This document shows positions 14,913-26,600 of a stretch of 64,000 bases of DNA, piece after piece (position 1 is the first letter of the stretch; each line of letters opens with the position of its first letter). The DNA is from Cladobotryum mycophilum (taxonomy: Eukaryota; Ascomycota; Sordariomycetes; Hypocreales; Hypocreaceae): assembly GCA_036429605.1 (NCBI GenBank), contig CM071591.1, positions 5,518,001-5,582,000 of the forward strand, given 5' to 3'. The translations under genes and the position numbers were made by a program. Below the pieces are notes generated by a model that had not been told where the DNA came from, ran no database searches, and worked only from the letters and a program-made list of their open reading frames with translations.

Positions 14913-15056
14913 AGTCTGTGTTTAACAGTAACATACCCGATTAGTAGTGCTTAGCCGACTGGGCCGTTTGCTACTAAACCCAATCCGGATCGCAAGGGTC
15001 TAGTTAATCGATTTAGACAGTCGGAATCCATCAACCATCCCACCAGCAACAACGTC
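14913..15056. other. GC-balanced spacer upstream of fossil gene P1
   Basis: No gene is visible. Base composition changes sharply from the AT-rich tract to near-balanced sequence, marking the edge of a non-RIP island. Confidence 0.4.
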
Positions 15057-15870
15057 ATGCACACTTAAGATACCAACGTCTCCGACGCCGCCAACATCTC
15101 TCGCTCTCACACCTTTAAGTATACCAAGGACCTCGCTTCTTTTTGTAACACCAGTAGTATTTGTTTTTTATCCTTACTTTAGGTCGGAATGAGACTGACC
15201 CTTAGCAGTGCTGCATATCGTACGCCCCGCGCTCATTACCGCACATGTGAAATTCTCCGTCGAAACATGCTAAGAGGTATTGAGTGAGCACACGCCTGGG
15301 TCCTAAGAGGCCTAGGTGCCGAACAAACGAATTCCTCTGGAAGACATTGTCGCATAAAATTCCCGCCGGGTTTTACAGTTCACTACCGACGCAACGAGCA
15401 GTCTCATGAGCCCGGTATTAGTGGTCAGAGCCTACACCGAGAGCTGCGACCGGTAGTAGCTCATTAATATCATGGTCCCAGACTGCAAGCGACCAACATT
15501 CATACCCATTCCCCACTGCTACTTTGGCAAGGTTGGCCAGGAGGAGGTACACGTCGCTGCTTTCATGCTCGTACATATACTCCACCTTCTGCTCTTTGCT
15601 CCCACTAACTGACGTTTTTATTCACTAGAGCACACGGCGAAGCCCCATCGTTTCTCGCTACCCTCCGCCTATGACTATAAAAAAGTGCTTGACATTAGAG
15701 ATTGATTCTCTCTCAAAGACCTGCAACGCGCACTTACCCTTTTTCTTCACTCTCGCTACCATCGACTCAACAATCGCAATATCTTAGCTTCCAAGTAGCC
15801 AATCATGCCCAAGTAGGACTCCTTTGCTAGGTGGCTTGAAAAAAATAAAGTTGTTGTCTTCCACGCCACC
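15057..15870 (+). pseudogene. Fossil gene P1, member of an unrecognised three-copy family
   Basis: This copy has no long ORF, but its translated frames align with fossil P2 (51,970-53,517). From the ATG at 15,057, the frame gives DTNVSDAANISRSHTFKY against P2's DTNTSDTINLFRYHNFAH. After one frameshift near 15,150-15,220 a single frame runs on to about 15,850 with several stops. It includes FSLKDLQRALTLFLHS and RLNNRNILASK, against P2's CSLEDLHRAVTLFLHT and RLNNRNVLASK. Stops sit where the relatives have Trp, Gln or Arg codons, consistent with C-to-T or G-to-A change. I do not recognise the family and see no known catalytic motif. Similarity past about 15,870 is doubtful. Confidence 0.7.
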
Positions 15871-16883
15871 TTAACATAGTTACGCTTATAAGTCGTCTCG
15901 CTAGCTTCTAGTGGAAATTGCTAATCCCGTAGTAAAGCATGCTTGATTCTTTTCAGTGCTGACTTCACCATGCTCCTCGTCAATGCCTCAATGTAGCCCC
16001 GAATTCATCCGCTTCTAAGATTAATCATGTATCCTCGCCGCCGACCACCCACGCCTTCCTCCCACCTAGCACTTAATTCGTATTAATCACACCGTACATA
16101 TAGACGCTTTTTTCGTTCAGGACTGGGCCCGCTTCATTTTCAAACACAATAACATTCCCCGCTGGTTCTGTCCCTATGCTTACATAGCTTAAGCCAAATG
16201 TAGCAAGGCTCATGGCTCGAAAAACTTACATTCCAATTTGAGATTCGCAGGACTCTGTCTTACTGTATCGCCTACTACAGCCTCTCCACTTTTACATGAG
16301 GACCTTTTGGTAGTGCACTTTAACAGTAAGTAATTAAGATGTAAACTAGCAGTCTACTAGTAAAATAGATAACCTAGATAAAAAAGTTTTTATCATAAAT
16401 TTAGGGTAATAAAAATATTTATCCATTCTATCTTAATATATTCCGCCCTTTGCAAGTTAGTTGTGAACTGTTGACTAAACATTAAGATATAAAATATTTA
16501 GCGCATTCCATGGCAATGCTAACTCTAACCACCTGCCTCTTAGGGTAAATCAAACATTCTAGGTCTTATGTGGCTACGAATCATGCTCAATTAAACTTAC
16601 TACTACTCAAACCTACGATTGGTGGACATATAGAGAAACGATTTAAGTTGGTAAGACTACTGAAACCTGTACACGAAGGAAAGTCCTTGGCATAGTCTTA
16701 AACAAATTTAAGAGCAGCAAAACTGGTTTACAGTAAGCAATGATATGAAATGTTAAAATATAAATATCCGTGATTCTGCTTGCATTTAAGAGATTATTAC
16801 TGAGGCAGCAGTCTTTTTCATTCTACAATAAGCTTCTCAGCAAGCAAAACCACCCGCCGTATATACTTCTACATAAAGTTTCA
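15871..16883. other. Intergenic, mostly GC-balanced, no gene seen
   Basis: It may contain the decayed 3' part of fossil P1 up to about 16,330, but I could not align it to P2 in any frame. From about 16,330 it becomes AT-richer and shows no recognisable feature before the secreted-protein gene. Confidence 0.3.
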
Positions 16884-16942
16884 GTATGTTGTATAGTGCG
16901 CCCGCACGAAGATCAACGCATTAACCTTGTTTTCTATTTCAG
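16884..16942 (+). other. Probable intron in the 5' leader of the secreted-protein gene
   Basis: The segment is 59 bp, begins GTATGT and ends in a pyrimidine-rich TTCTATTTCAG five bases before the start codon. A branch-like ATTAAC lies near the 3' end. Length and signals fit fungal introns. An upstream coding exon is possible but I found no convincing one. Confidence 0.55.
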
Positions 16943-16947
16943 GCACC

Positions 16948-17328
16948 ATGTACATCTCGCAGATCATCGCCGCTGCTATGCTTGCAGCCACTGCTACCGC
17001 AGTCCCAGCCCCAGCCGAGAGAGCAAGTACCCAGATTCAACTCAACTACTTCAGCGACTCCAGCTGCCACAACTACCAGGGCAAGGTTGACGTTACCTGG
17101 GCCACCTCCCTGTATGACACCAAGCACAACAACTGCTACAACTATCAGTACGGTAACAGTGTTGGTATTGCCAACTGCAATACCGACGGTGGCTGCCTGT
17201 GCAACTTCTACTACCAGAGCAACTGCCAGGGTGGTGCTACTCAGCAGCTTCAGGGCCCTGCCCACGGCACTGGTGGCTGCGTTGGGGGTGCTCAGCAGCT
17301 CAAGTCGTTCTCTTGCTACTACAGGTAG
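16948..17328 (+). CDS. Small secreted cysteine-rich protein (effector candidate), 126 aa
   Basis: The start is the ATG at 16,948 in a good context (GCACCATGT); the frame is open upstream only through a TTG. The first 20 or so residues form a hydrophobic signal peptide (MYISQIIAAAMLAATATA), with likely cleavage near the VPAPAERA segment, which could also be a short pro-region. The mature part of about 100 residues is rich in Asn, Gln, Gly and Tyr and has eight cysteines (SSC, NNC, ANC, GGC, LC, SNC, GGC, FSC), enough for four disulfides, so it is probably an apoplastic protein. A likely 5'UTR intron lies at 16,884-16,942 (GTATGT...TTCTATTTCAG). It matches no family I know. The gene sits in a non-RIP island between AT-rich tracts, a typical place for fungal effectors. 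The role is inferred, not shown. Confidence 0.75.
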   Translation: MYISQIIAAAMLAATATAVPAPAERASTQIQLNYFSDSSCHNYQGKVDVTWATSLYDTKHNNCYNYQYGNSVGIANCNTDGGCLCNFYYQSNCQGGATQQLQGPAHGTGGCVGGAQQLKSFSCYYR

Positions 17329-18116
17329 ATGGTGCCAAATAATAGAGGACAAGATTGTATAAAGGGTTAAAGGAATGAGTACGTACAAGGAGTTGCATAG
17401 ACTAGTATATGAAAAGAATGAATTAGAAGATATAGGTTTATTTATAACAATGTATTAGTTATTTATAAATTTAAATTTTCTTTTTTTCAGGTATAGTTTA
17501 TAATTAATAATTATAAGAATTTAAGTATAAAAAGAAGTTTCTTTTAAAAAAAGATTTTTAATATAAAATATTTTAAACTGCATGAGGATAAAAAGGGAAT
17601 TAAATAAAGCTATAAAGAAAGGCTATTAAAAGAGTATTATAAGAAATTAAAATATATAACGGAATTACTAAACAGAGCGTTAGGTATACGCACCTTACGT
17701 GACACTAGGGTCTCGAAGAGCTTTTATTCACGGATCGCAGTATATAACTCTTAGAATATCTAAGCTTAAGTCTAATAATAAAATTAACTTTATGTGATTT
17801 TATAAGCTTTTTATTTAATTAGTTAAGTTATTATTTTTTTATATTAAAATATTATTAGATTTATTTAAGTATTTTTAGTATTAATATTATAATATTATAG
17901 TATTAAAATTAATAGATATTAAAAGTAAATATAAAAATATAAAATAAATAATAAAATTAATTTTATTTAAGTAATTATAAGTTATTTTAATTATATATAA
18001 AATTAAATATATTTATAAATGTTTAGTTAGATTGTTAGATTAATATATTAAATACATGTTAAATAAATTTCTTATAAATTAATACTTAATTAAAGTTGAA
18101 TTTTTAATAACATTTA
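17329..18116. other. 3' flank passing into AT-rich sequence
   Basis: The first 80 bp are the 3' flank of the secreted-protein gene. From about 17,400 the sequence is AT-rich with no ORF. About 17,655-17,740 is a less worn patch of unknown origin. The last TA (18,115-18,116) is the target site of the Fot1-type element. Confidence 0.35.
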
Positions 18117-20000
18117 ACGTAATCCATAAGCGAGTGGTACACACAAGCGAGTGGTGCACCCCACCTAGTACACCATTTAGAAGAAAATAAAACCAACTCT
18201 TCGTAGCTTTTTTCTACGCCCTTCTATTAAAAATATATTAAATAATTATTATAATAGTATTAGATAAAGATGTACCTTTCTTACCTTCTTAAATTTCTTT
18301 ACAGGTTCGTATATTATGGCCAGTCTTGCTGCACTTGCTACAGCGCGGAGCTTTCGTACGAGCAGACCCTCCTTGCCGTCTCTCTTGCTCTAGTTGCTCA
18401 TTTATATCCCTTTGATCCAATTGATCTATTCCTTCTTGAATAGTAAATGTGCCTCCAAGTCGTATGCGAGTTTTTTTGCTCTGCGGCGCTTGCTTAATGC
18501 CTCATTTGCTGCACGAAGTTCAGAGACCTCTTCGCGTAAAAATGCCACTTGATGCATAATTGCCGTTGCTCCCTTTGTAAATTGGTCAATCGCATTTAAC
18601 ATTGAAGTTGGAGAGCTATCTTGATGAGCGGCAATACAATTCTTTATATGCTCTGACTGTGAGTTAGCCTCGTGTGCGTTTTTTGGTGTTTTTGAGACCC
18701 AAGGCTGTACGGGCTTAGGCAGCGTTTTTGGAGGTGTTAATGTTCGTAATTCTATATCAAGCATCGAAAGAACCCTCTGTGGATTAAATGGTAATAGACC
18801 AGCTCCTGAAAAACCTCCTGTAATATTCTTCTCGTTGATTGTAACAAAGAATGTCGTATGAAAAGCACAGAGGAAGTCAACCTTGCTGATGTGCGTAATA
18901 TGCATACGCATTAACTTCTCAATTTGCCGACCGTATGCCTGCTTCAATGGCCCAAAACAACCAACATCCAATGGCTGAAGGATATGCGAGGAATGCGGAG
19001 GCATACAGACTGTAATAATCTTATGCTCCTTGCAATAGAGCTCAAATGCCGTTGAGTGGTGGCTCTCGTGGCCATCAAGGATAAGCATTCGATAGATCCC
19101 TTTTGTACGAGAAGCTGTATGACGATCAAAATGCTTAATCCAATCTAAGCCAACCTCATTGGTAGTCCAGCCATTCTCTGTTGTTGCAATACGCCAATCT
19201 GCTGGAAGATTACACTCTCGATACCAATTCTCAAGATGGTATTGTGCAGCAAGGATAATGAGTGGTGGTATTGCCCAGCCCATTGCATTGACGCCTTGGA
19301 TTACAGTTGCCCACTCCCGATTGCCAGGCTGGGATAATTTCGTCTTTTTAAGGCCTTCTGAAGTCGTAACCACCATGCCTGGAAAGATAATACCCATCAT
19401 GAAGCCAGTCTCATCAAAGTTATAGAGATCATCATCAAGGACCCCATATTTGGCCTTTATATTCCGTACAAGTGCAAACCAATTGCTTATAAGCTTTGGA
19501 TCTTCACATTGAGCTCTTTGATAGTCGTATTTGCGAGCCCAGCGTGTACGGAGCTTTGGCTGGCGTTTAACGAAGTTTGATGCCCAGTTTTTGCCAACTG
19601 GTGGCGCGTCGCGTACGCGCAGTAAATGATTGGCCATTTCTTCAACACCACGCAATCTAAGAGAAAATAATCTTACAGATAGATCAATTATATGCTCAAC
19701 TATAGCCTCTTCTTCTGATTTTGTAAGATTCATTGAATTGGCTCTTGTATCGCATCTTGATGGTGTACCAGCGCGACGCCGACTAAGAGTCATACAACTA
19801 ACATTGTAGATTTTTGCTACAGCTCTAAGACTTAAATTTGGGTCTTTTTGAAGAGATTGAAGGGCAAGAGAGATCCTATTCTCATTTGAAAGTGTTGCCA
19901 TAATAGATGGTAGAGGAATTTAATGTATAGTGATAGAGGTAGATATGGCTATTAAGGGTGTACCACTCGCTTGTGTGTACCACTCGCTTATGGATTACGT
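18117..20000 (-). mobile_element. Fot1/pogo-type DNA transposon, copy A (1,884 bp)
   Basis: Both ends carry inverted repeats starting ACGTAATCC and containing two direct AAGCGAGTGGT motifs per end, which are candidate transposase binding sites. TA dinucleotides flank the element (18,115-18,116 and 20,001-20,002), the duplication expected of the Tc1/mariner-pogo superfamily. The element is not RIP-worn and differs from copy B at 47,451-49,333 by one base in my reading. It encodes one transposase on the minus strand. Confidence 0.93.
18426..19901 (-). CDS. Fot1/pogo transposase, 491 aa as read, C-terminus frameshifted
   Basis: This cut-and-paste transposase has an N-terminal psq-type helix-turn-helix (about residues 1-50, SLRAVAKIYNVSCMTLS) and a CENP-B-type DNA-binding domain (about 60-130). 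The DDE_1 catalytic core has aspartates in NFDETGF (about 161), LDGHESH (about 275) and PLDVGCF (35 residues later), the DD35D spacing of Fot1. The start is the ATG at 19,901, next to the inner end of the right inverted repeat. Near the C-terminus an A7 run (18,471-18,477, read as T on plus) shifts the frame. In the -1 frame the sequence continues for about 60 codons to a stop at 18,289, including a zinc knuckle (CSKCSKTGHNIRTC). The older relative at 31,328 has A8 and keeps that tail in frame. So the 491-residue product probably lacks its tail unless -1 slippage occurs. Confidence 0.9.
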   Translation of the reverse strand: MATLSNENRISLALQSLQKDPNLSLRAVAKIYNVSCMTLSRRRAGTPSRCDTRANSMNLTKSEEEAIVEHIIDLSVRLFSLRLRGVEEMANHLLRVRDAPPVGKNWASNFVKRQPKLRTRWARKYDYQRAQCEDPKLISNWFALVRNIKAKYGVLDDDLYNFDETGFMMGIIFPGMVVTTSEGLKKTKLSQPGNREWATVIQGVNAMGWAIPPLIILAAQYHLENWYRECNLPADWRIATTENGWTTNEVGLDWIKHFDRHTASRTKGIYRMLILDGHESHHSTAFELYCKEHKIITVCMPPHSSHILQPLDVGCFGPLKQAYGRQIEKLMRMHITHISKVDFLCAFHTTFFVTINEKNITGGFSGAGLLPFNPQRVLSMLDIELRTLTPPKTLPKPVQPWVSKTPKNAHEANSQSEHIKNCIAAHQDSSPTSMLNAIDQFTKGATAIMHQVAFLREEVSELRAANEALSKRRRAKKLAYDLEAHLLFKKE

Positions 20001-20454
20001 TATATATAATACTCTATGTGTTTTTAAATATTACTAACTTAAATTAAAGCTTACTATTAGTAATAAATTAAAAAGAAATTAAATAAGAGATTTAAAGTAT
20101 TATAATATAAGTATTAAATATTAATAAGAAGTAATTATAGTAATAACTAAGCAAATTAAAAAACAGAAAATAAGTTTGTATATGTAATAATTAGAGTTAT
20201 TATAATATAAATAAATATAAGGTTCATTTAAATATAAATAATTTAATAGTTAAAGAAATTATTTAATATTAATTTAATTAATTATAGTTACTTGTTTTTA
20301 TAATTAATTTAAATTAATTTAAATTTAATAAGTTTTTCTTTAATTAATTAGTTAATTTAAAGTTTTTTATAATTATATTAAAAAATAACCGCTTTAAAAA
20401 ACAAGTCTTTTTCACTTATTTAAGTGTATTAATTAATTATAATAAATAGGTTTA
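20001..20454. other. AT-rich spacer
   Basis: No gene or recognisable element is visible. The sequence is RIP-worn. It lies between two Fot1-type elements of different age. Confidence 0.4.
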
Positions 20455-22322
20455 ACGTAATCCACAAGCGAGCGGACCACACAAGCGAGCGGACCACTCA
20501 TTCAGATCAAAATGAAGCCACCTTCTTATAGCCCTTTTTTTATACCTATATTAAAAAAATACTAAGTAACTATTATACTAATAATAGAATAAGAAATATT
20601 CTTTTTATTTTATTATATTTCTTTATAAGTTTATATATTATAGCCTGTCTTACTATACTTACTATAACGCATAGTCTTTATATAAGACCCTTCTTATTGC
20701 TTTTCTTACTCTATCTGCGTATTTATATCCCTTTAATCTAATTAACCTATCCTTTCTTTAATAGTAAAAGCATTTCTAAGTCATATATATGCTTTCTTTG
20801 CTTTACAACGCTTATTTATAGCCTTATTTACTACATAAAGGTCTTAGACCTCTATACGTAAAAGCATTATTTAATATATTATTATTATTACTTTTTTTAT
20901 AAATTAGTTAATTATATTTAATATTATAGTTAAAAAGTTATTTTAGTAAACAGTGATATAATTTTTTATATACTTTAATTATGAATTAGCTTTATATATA
21001 TTTTTTAGTGTTTTTAAGACCTAAGGCTGTATAGGCCTAATTAGCGTTTCTAAAGGTATTGATATTTGTAATTCTATATAAAGCTTTAAAAAAACACTCT
21101 ATGGATTAAATAATAATAGACTAGATCCTAAAAAGCCTTTTTTAATATTCTTTTTATTAATTATAATAAAGAACACTATATAAAAGGCATAAAGAAAATC
21201 AAGCTTACTAATATATATAATATACATATATATTAACTTCTTAATTTACTAACCATATACTTACTTTAATAGCCTAAAACAACTAACATCTAATAGTTAA
21301 AGCAAATATAAGAAATAAGAAGGTATATAAACTATAATAATCTTATACTTTTTATAATAAAGCTTAAATACCGTTAAGTAATAGCTTTTATAGCTATTAA
21401 GGATAAGCATTTAATAGATCCCTTTTATACGAGAAGCTATATAACGATTAAAATACTTAATCTAATTTAAGCCAATCTTATTAATAGTTTAACTATTCTC
21501 TATTATTATAATATACTAATCTATTAAAAGATCATACTTTTAATACTAATTCTTAAGATAGTATTATACAATAAGAATAATAAATAATAGTATTGCTTAA
21601 CCTATTGTATTAACGCCTTAGATTATAGTTACCTACTCCCGGTTATTAAGCTAAGATAATTTAACTTTTATAAAGCCTTTTAAAATTATAACGACTATAC
21701 CTAGAAAAATAATACCTATTATAAAGCTAGTTTTATTAAAATTATAAAGATTATTATTAAAGACCTTATATTTAGCCTTTATATTCTATATAAAAATAAA
21801 CTAATTACTAATAAGCTTTAGATCTTTATATTTAACTCTTTAATAATTATATTTATAAGCCTAGTGTATATAAAGCTTTAGTTAGTATTTAATAAAATTT
21901 AATATTTAATTTTTACTAACTAATGGTATATTGTATATATATAGTAAATAATTAACTATTTCTTTAATATTAAATAATCTAGGTAAAAATAATCATATAG
22001 ATAAATTAATTATATACTTAATTATAGCCTTTTCTTTTAATTTTATAAGATTTATTAAATTAGTAATTATATTATATTATAAAGATATATTAGTATAATA
22101 CTAAAGAATTGTTGTATGACTAATGTTATAGATCTTAGCTATAGCTCTAAGACTTAAATTCGGGTTTTGTTTAAGAGCTTGAAAAGTAAACAGTATTTTA
22201 CTTTTATTTAAAGATTCTATTATAAGAGATTATAGAGGAATTTAATATATAGATATAAAGGTAGATATTATTATGGAGGGTGGTCCGCTTGCTTATATGG
22301 TCCGCTCGCTTGTGGATTACGT
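20455..22322 (-). mobile_element. Fot1-type transposon, RIP-ruined, second subfamily (1,868 bp)
   Basis: The ends are inverted repeats starting ACGTAATCC with two AAGCGAGCGGACCAC motifs per end, related to but distinct from the GTGGT version in copies A and B. Flanking TA dinucleotides lie at 20,453 and 22,323. The interior follows the transposase of copy A on the minus strand but is full of stops from C/G loss. It lies in the opposite orientation to its sister at 31,328-33,196. Confidence 0.85.
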
Positions 22323-23208
22323 TAACTTTATTTTATTAAAATCTAAATCTTATAAGCTTTAATAAAATACCTATTACTTAATTATATAATTCAAATATTA
22401 GTTAAATAATTATATATATTATTAGTTTTAGCTATTTAAAACTTAATTGTTTTATCTTTATAGGTTAGCCTTTTTTTTTAAATAATTACAACTTTTTAAA
22501 TATTACTATTATATATTTAATTTTGTTTATATATATATTTTCTTAATTATATTTATTACTTAATTTCATGAATAAATTAATTCTTAGTTTTTATTTTAAT
22601 TTTAATAATCCTTTATTTACTTTTAGTTTAATTATTATTAAACTTAGATTTAAATTCTTTTTTAAACTCTTTTATTACCCTTTTTAGGTTTAGTTAATAA
22701 TTAAATTTAAGCTTAAGTACTTTAACTATTTACTTGTTTTCTAAGATTATAGTTGTTAATTATTTTATGGATTTATTATAGGTATATAATTATATATATT
22801 AATAACTAGAATATTAAATATTATGAGTAAAAAGAAATTTATTTATTTATAAGATATAAGTTTAAGGCCTTAGATACTTATAGAAAATAAATATATAATA
22901 AGTATTTTTAAGAAGGTTGTTTTATATTTATTAAATAATATAATATATAATTAGTATTCACCCCCTTAAAGGACATGTCTTTATAACTCATTTAAGTATA
23001 TTAATTAATTATAATAAATAGGTTTAGTTTTATTTTATTAAAATCTAAATTTCTTATATTCTAATAAAACACTTATTACTTAATTATATAATTAAAATAT
23101 TAACTAAATAATTATATATATTATTACTTTTAATTATTTAAAATTTACTTATTTTCTTTATTATATGTCTTTATTTATATGGTTAAATTCCCTTTAAACA
23201 TTATAACC
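22323..23208. repeat. AT-rich dispersed repeat copy
   Basis: About 22,590-22,960 matches the unclassified dispersed repeat, including the blocks TTAATTATTTTATGG and ACTTATAGAAAATAAAT. There is no coding capacity. The Copia element at 23,209 inserted into this sequence; its other side resumes at 28,916. Confidence 0.45.
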
Positions 23209-23687
23209 TGTTAAAACAAACTAGTTAATACCCTATTAATTAGGTCTTAATAATAAGAAACAATAAGAATATTGTTTCTATTATTTCCTAGGCTATTCTA
23301 GCCTATTCCAGTAGGTTCTAACAATTAACAATAATCTTATTATTTCTATTATTTTATAAACTATTCTAGCTTATTCTTTTACTTTCTATACCCTACTTAT
23401 ATTTCCTATACATAGTAAATAGATTCCTATCTTTTAGTTAATTAATAGATTAAATATAATATTTTATCTTAACCTATTTTTTTCTTTTTTAACCTTAATA
23501 GCTAACTAATTCTATAAACCTAATCTTATTAAAAATTAGTTTATTAAAATACTTATTTTTACTTAAGCTTTTAAAAAAACTAACTAAGCCTTCTAGATTA
23601 AGCTATAATAACTTATATAAACTATTACTAAACTTATTATTTATTACTATAAGGAATTTTATACCTAAGAAACTATTCTTTTTAATA
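23209..23687 (+). repeat. 5' LTR of the Copia element
   Basis: It begins TGTTAAAACAAACTAG and ends TTTTTAATA, and pairs with the right LTR. It is slightly less worn at its left end than the right copy. Confidence 0.85.
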
Positions 23688-26600
23688 GGTTATAAGCTTA
23701 TAATTTATTAAATAAATTTCCTAATTAAGTACTTTATAGGATATTAAAAAACTAAAAGAACACTATAAGTTAATTCTAGAATCTTTCTAATTAAAAAAAA
23801 ATAATAAGAATAAACTTTAAAAAAATAATAAACTTTTATTCTATGCTTAAAAAAATATATTAAATCTAATTCCAGTCTATTTCTATGAAAATAAGGTTTA
23901 TTTAAGATAATATTTTAAAATTAAAAATAGCTATTAATTAATTTATTAAATTAATTAATAATATTAATTTAAATCTAATTATTAACTTAACTATTAAATT
24001 TATTATTATTAATTAATAATCTAATCTAATAAATACCCTAATACCCTTTAATCTATTAGTTATATTAAAAAATATCCTTTTAAATAAAGGTTTTATTAAA
24101 AAGACCTTAAAAAAGATTTATAAATTTCTAAAATCCTATAAACTAATAGAATTAGAAAATTATAATTAATAGAAATAAGCTTTATTTATTTAATTAATAA
24201 TTATAAAATATAATATTTTTATTATAGACTTTAATATTATTAATAGTTTAATTAGCTTAGCCTAGGCCTTATTATCAATATTAATTAAAAATAGTATAAT
24301 AGTTATTTTAATAGTTTTTATAGTTTAATTAAATAGCCTAAAAAAACTTATTATATATTAGAAATTTTTTATTTTATTTTACTAGGCTATAAAAGGAATC
24401 TTTATATAAAAGATTCTATATACCTTTTTATTTAGGTTATAAAAGTATTTTATTTAAGTTTAATATTCATTTTAATAGTTTATTAATTAAACTATTAATA
24501 ATAAAAGCTAATATAAATACTAAAGACTAGGTTAACTAATATCTTATAGTATTTAAAAAAACCTTTTTAATTAGATAAAATAGATTTATAGGACTCTTAA
24601 GATTTGATTTATTATAAAGCAGGCTATAGAATAAATTAACTTTTAATTCTTAATAGCTAATATTCTAGAAGAGACTAAAAATTTAATTATATTAGTCTAT
24701 TAGGCTAACTATAAGACTAATAAGAAAGCCTTTAAGCTAAAAACCCTGTTTAGTTTTTTTTTAAAAAAAAGTAAGGATAATAAAAAAAATAAGAAAAATA
24801 AAAGAAATAAAAGCATTAAAAAGACCTTAAAATTAGAAATAAAAAAAAACCTTTTTCCTGTTTAACCTTTAATCTAATTAATACTATAAAAATTAATAAT
24901 TTTAGTTTATTAAACTTTTTAAATATTAAAGAATTTCGAGTTTATATAAACTAATCTAAACCTAATAAGGCTAAAACTAATATTTCTTTTAAGAAAAATA
25001 GCTTATTATATAATATAAGGTTTTTTATATATATAATTAATTTAAAAAAATAATTTTTAAACTATACTTTTAATAATAAATCAAGTATAGTTAAAACTAA
25101 TAATAGGTTTATTTTTTTTAAGAATAAGTATAATTAGTTTTGTAGGTTTTAGTATAATAGTTTAATATTTATTAAAAATAAAACTTTAAAATATTTTATA
25201 TTACCTTAAATTTAATATTAATTTATTTAATAGATTATAATATTATAAAATAAAAGATTATATTAGTTTTAATATATTAAAAAATAATAAAAGTAATATA
25301 ATTATATTATTTGATTTTTAAAAATATAGTTTTTTTTTAATTTTAAAAGGGAAAGAAACTTTTGTTTTTTTAAACTTAGCTTTTATAGTTTATAGTTTTA
25401 TAAAGGTTAAAATCCTGGCTCTTAGCTAATTAGAGGTTAAGGAATATTAGGAATTTTTTAATTAAGAAATTTAAAATAGGTTTAATTAAGAAAAAGCTAA
25501 TCTAAAAGACCTAAAGCTTTTAGATAAAAAGGTTTTAAAGATTTTTAATTTTTTAGTAAATTAAAAGTCTAAGAACTAAAATAAATTACTAAAACTAGTT
25601 TATCTATAGTATTAAAGGCTAGGCTATATCAGCTTCAGTTTATCAAAAAAATAACGAAAACAATTAATAGTATTCTTAATTTTAATACTATTAAAAAAAG
25701 ATTTTTATTATTTAGCTTATTATAAAAAAAGTAATTAAAAGGCTAAGGAGTTAGCTTATTCTAGACTTATTTTTTATATTAAATATCTTAGAAGCTAATA
25801 TTTTTAGTATTAAACCTTTGCTTTATAATAAAGTTTTTATTAGACTTTTTATTATTAATTAAAAAATAAGGTTTAAATAGTTTTTTTTTAGTAGATAAAA
25901 GTAAAGATTTAATAATTAAGATATTAAATAGCTTATTAAAAAACCTTAAAAACCTATATAATAGGTATTCTAAAAGGTTCTATTATAATAAGAACATAGA
26001 AATAAATAAATTATTCAATAATTAGTTTTAAAATAAAAGTATTTCTTTTATTATAAATAATTCTTATATTTATAAGTAAAATAAACTAGCTAAGAGGTTT
26101 ATTAAGGTTCTATTCGATTAGCTTTAGATTATTATAATAGTAGCCTAATTACTTTTTTATTTATAGAATTTTCTAATTGTAAGGGTTTTAAAGGCTATAA
26201 ATAATATAATATCTATAAATCAGGATTTAACCCCTATAAAGACTCTTTTTAAAGACTTAAATCCTAAAACTAAAGACTATAAGCTAGATCTTTTTAGCTT
26301 TTGGATTTTAAAAGCCTATTATAAGGTTTTTATACTATACGAATAAAGGTCTAAGGGATTAAAATTAGCCTTTAAGACTAAATCAGTAAGATTAGTAAAA
26401 AAAAATACTAGGATTTATTTAATATATATTCTTACTAAGAACAAAGTTATTTAAATTAGTTTTATTTAGTTATTTAAATAATAGATTTTTATTATTTTAT
26501 TTTAAAAATCTTTTAATTAAAGGATTTAAATATTAAAAAAATATATTTTTTTAATTAAAAAGATATATTTAATTAAATAATTATAATATTTTTTATTTTT

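Noticed and set aside
16770..17090. 106-codon plus-strand ORF overlapping the secreted-protein gene
   Set aside because: It runs through the proposed leader intron and overlaps the signal-peptide region in another frame; no domain, no signal, atypical composition.
16939..17388. 149-codon minus-strand ORF opposite the secreted-protein gene
   Set aside because: It is a mirror frame of the Asn/Gln/Gly-rich gene, giving a Val/Ala-rich product; the plus frame has the signal peptide, paired cysteines and start context.
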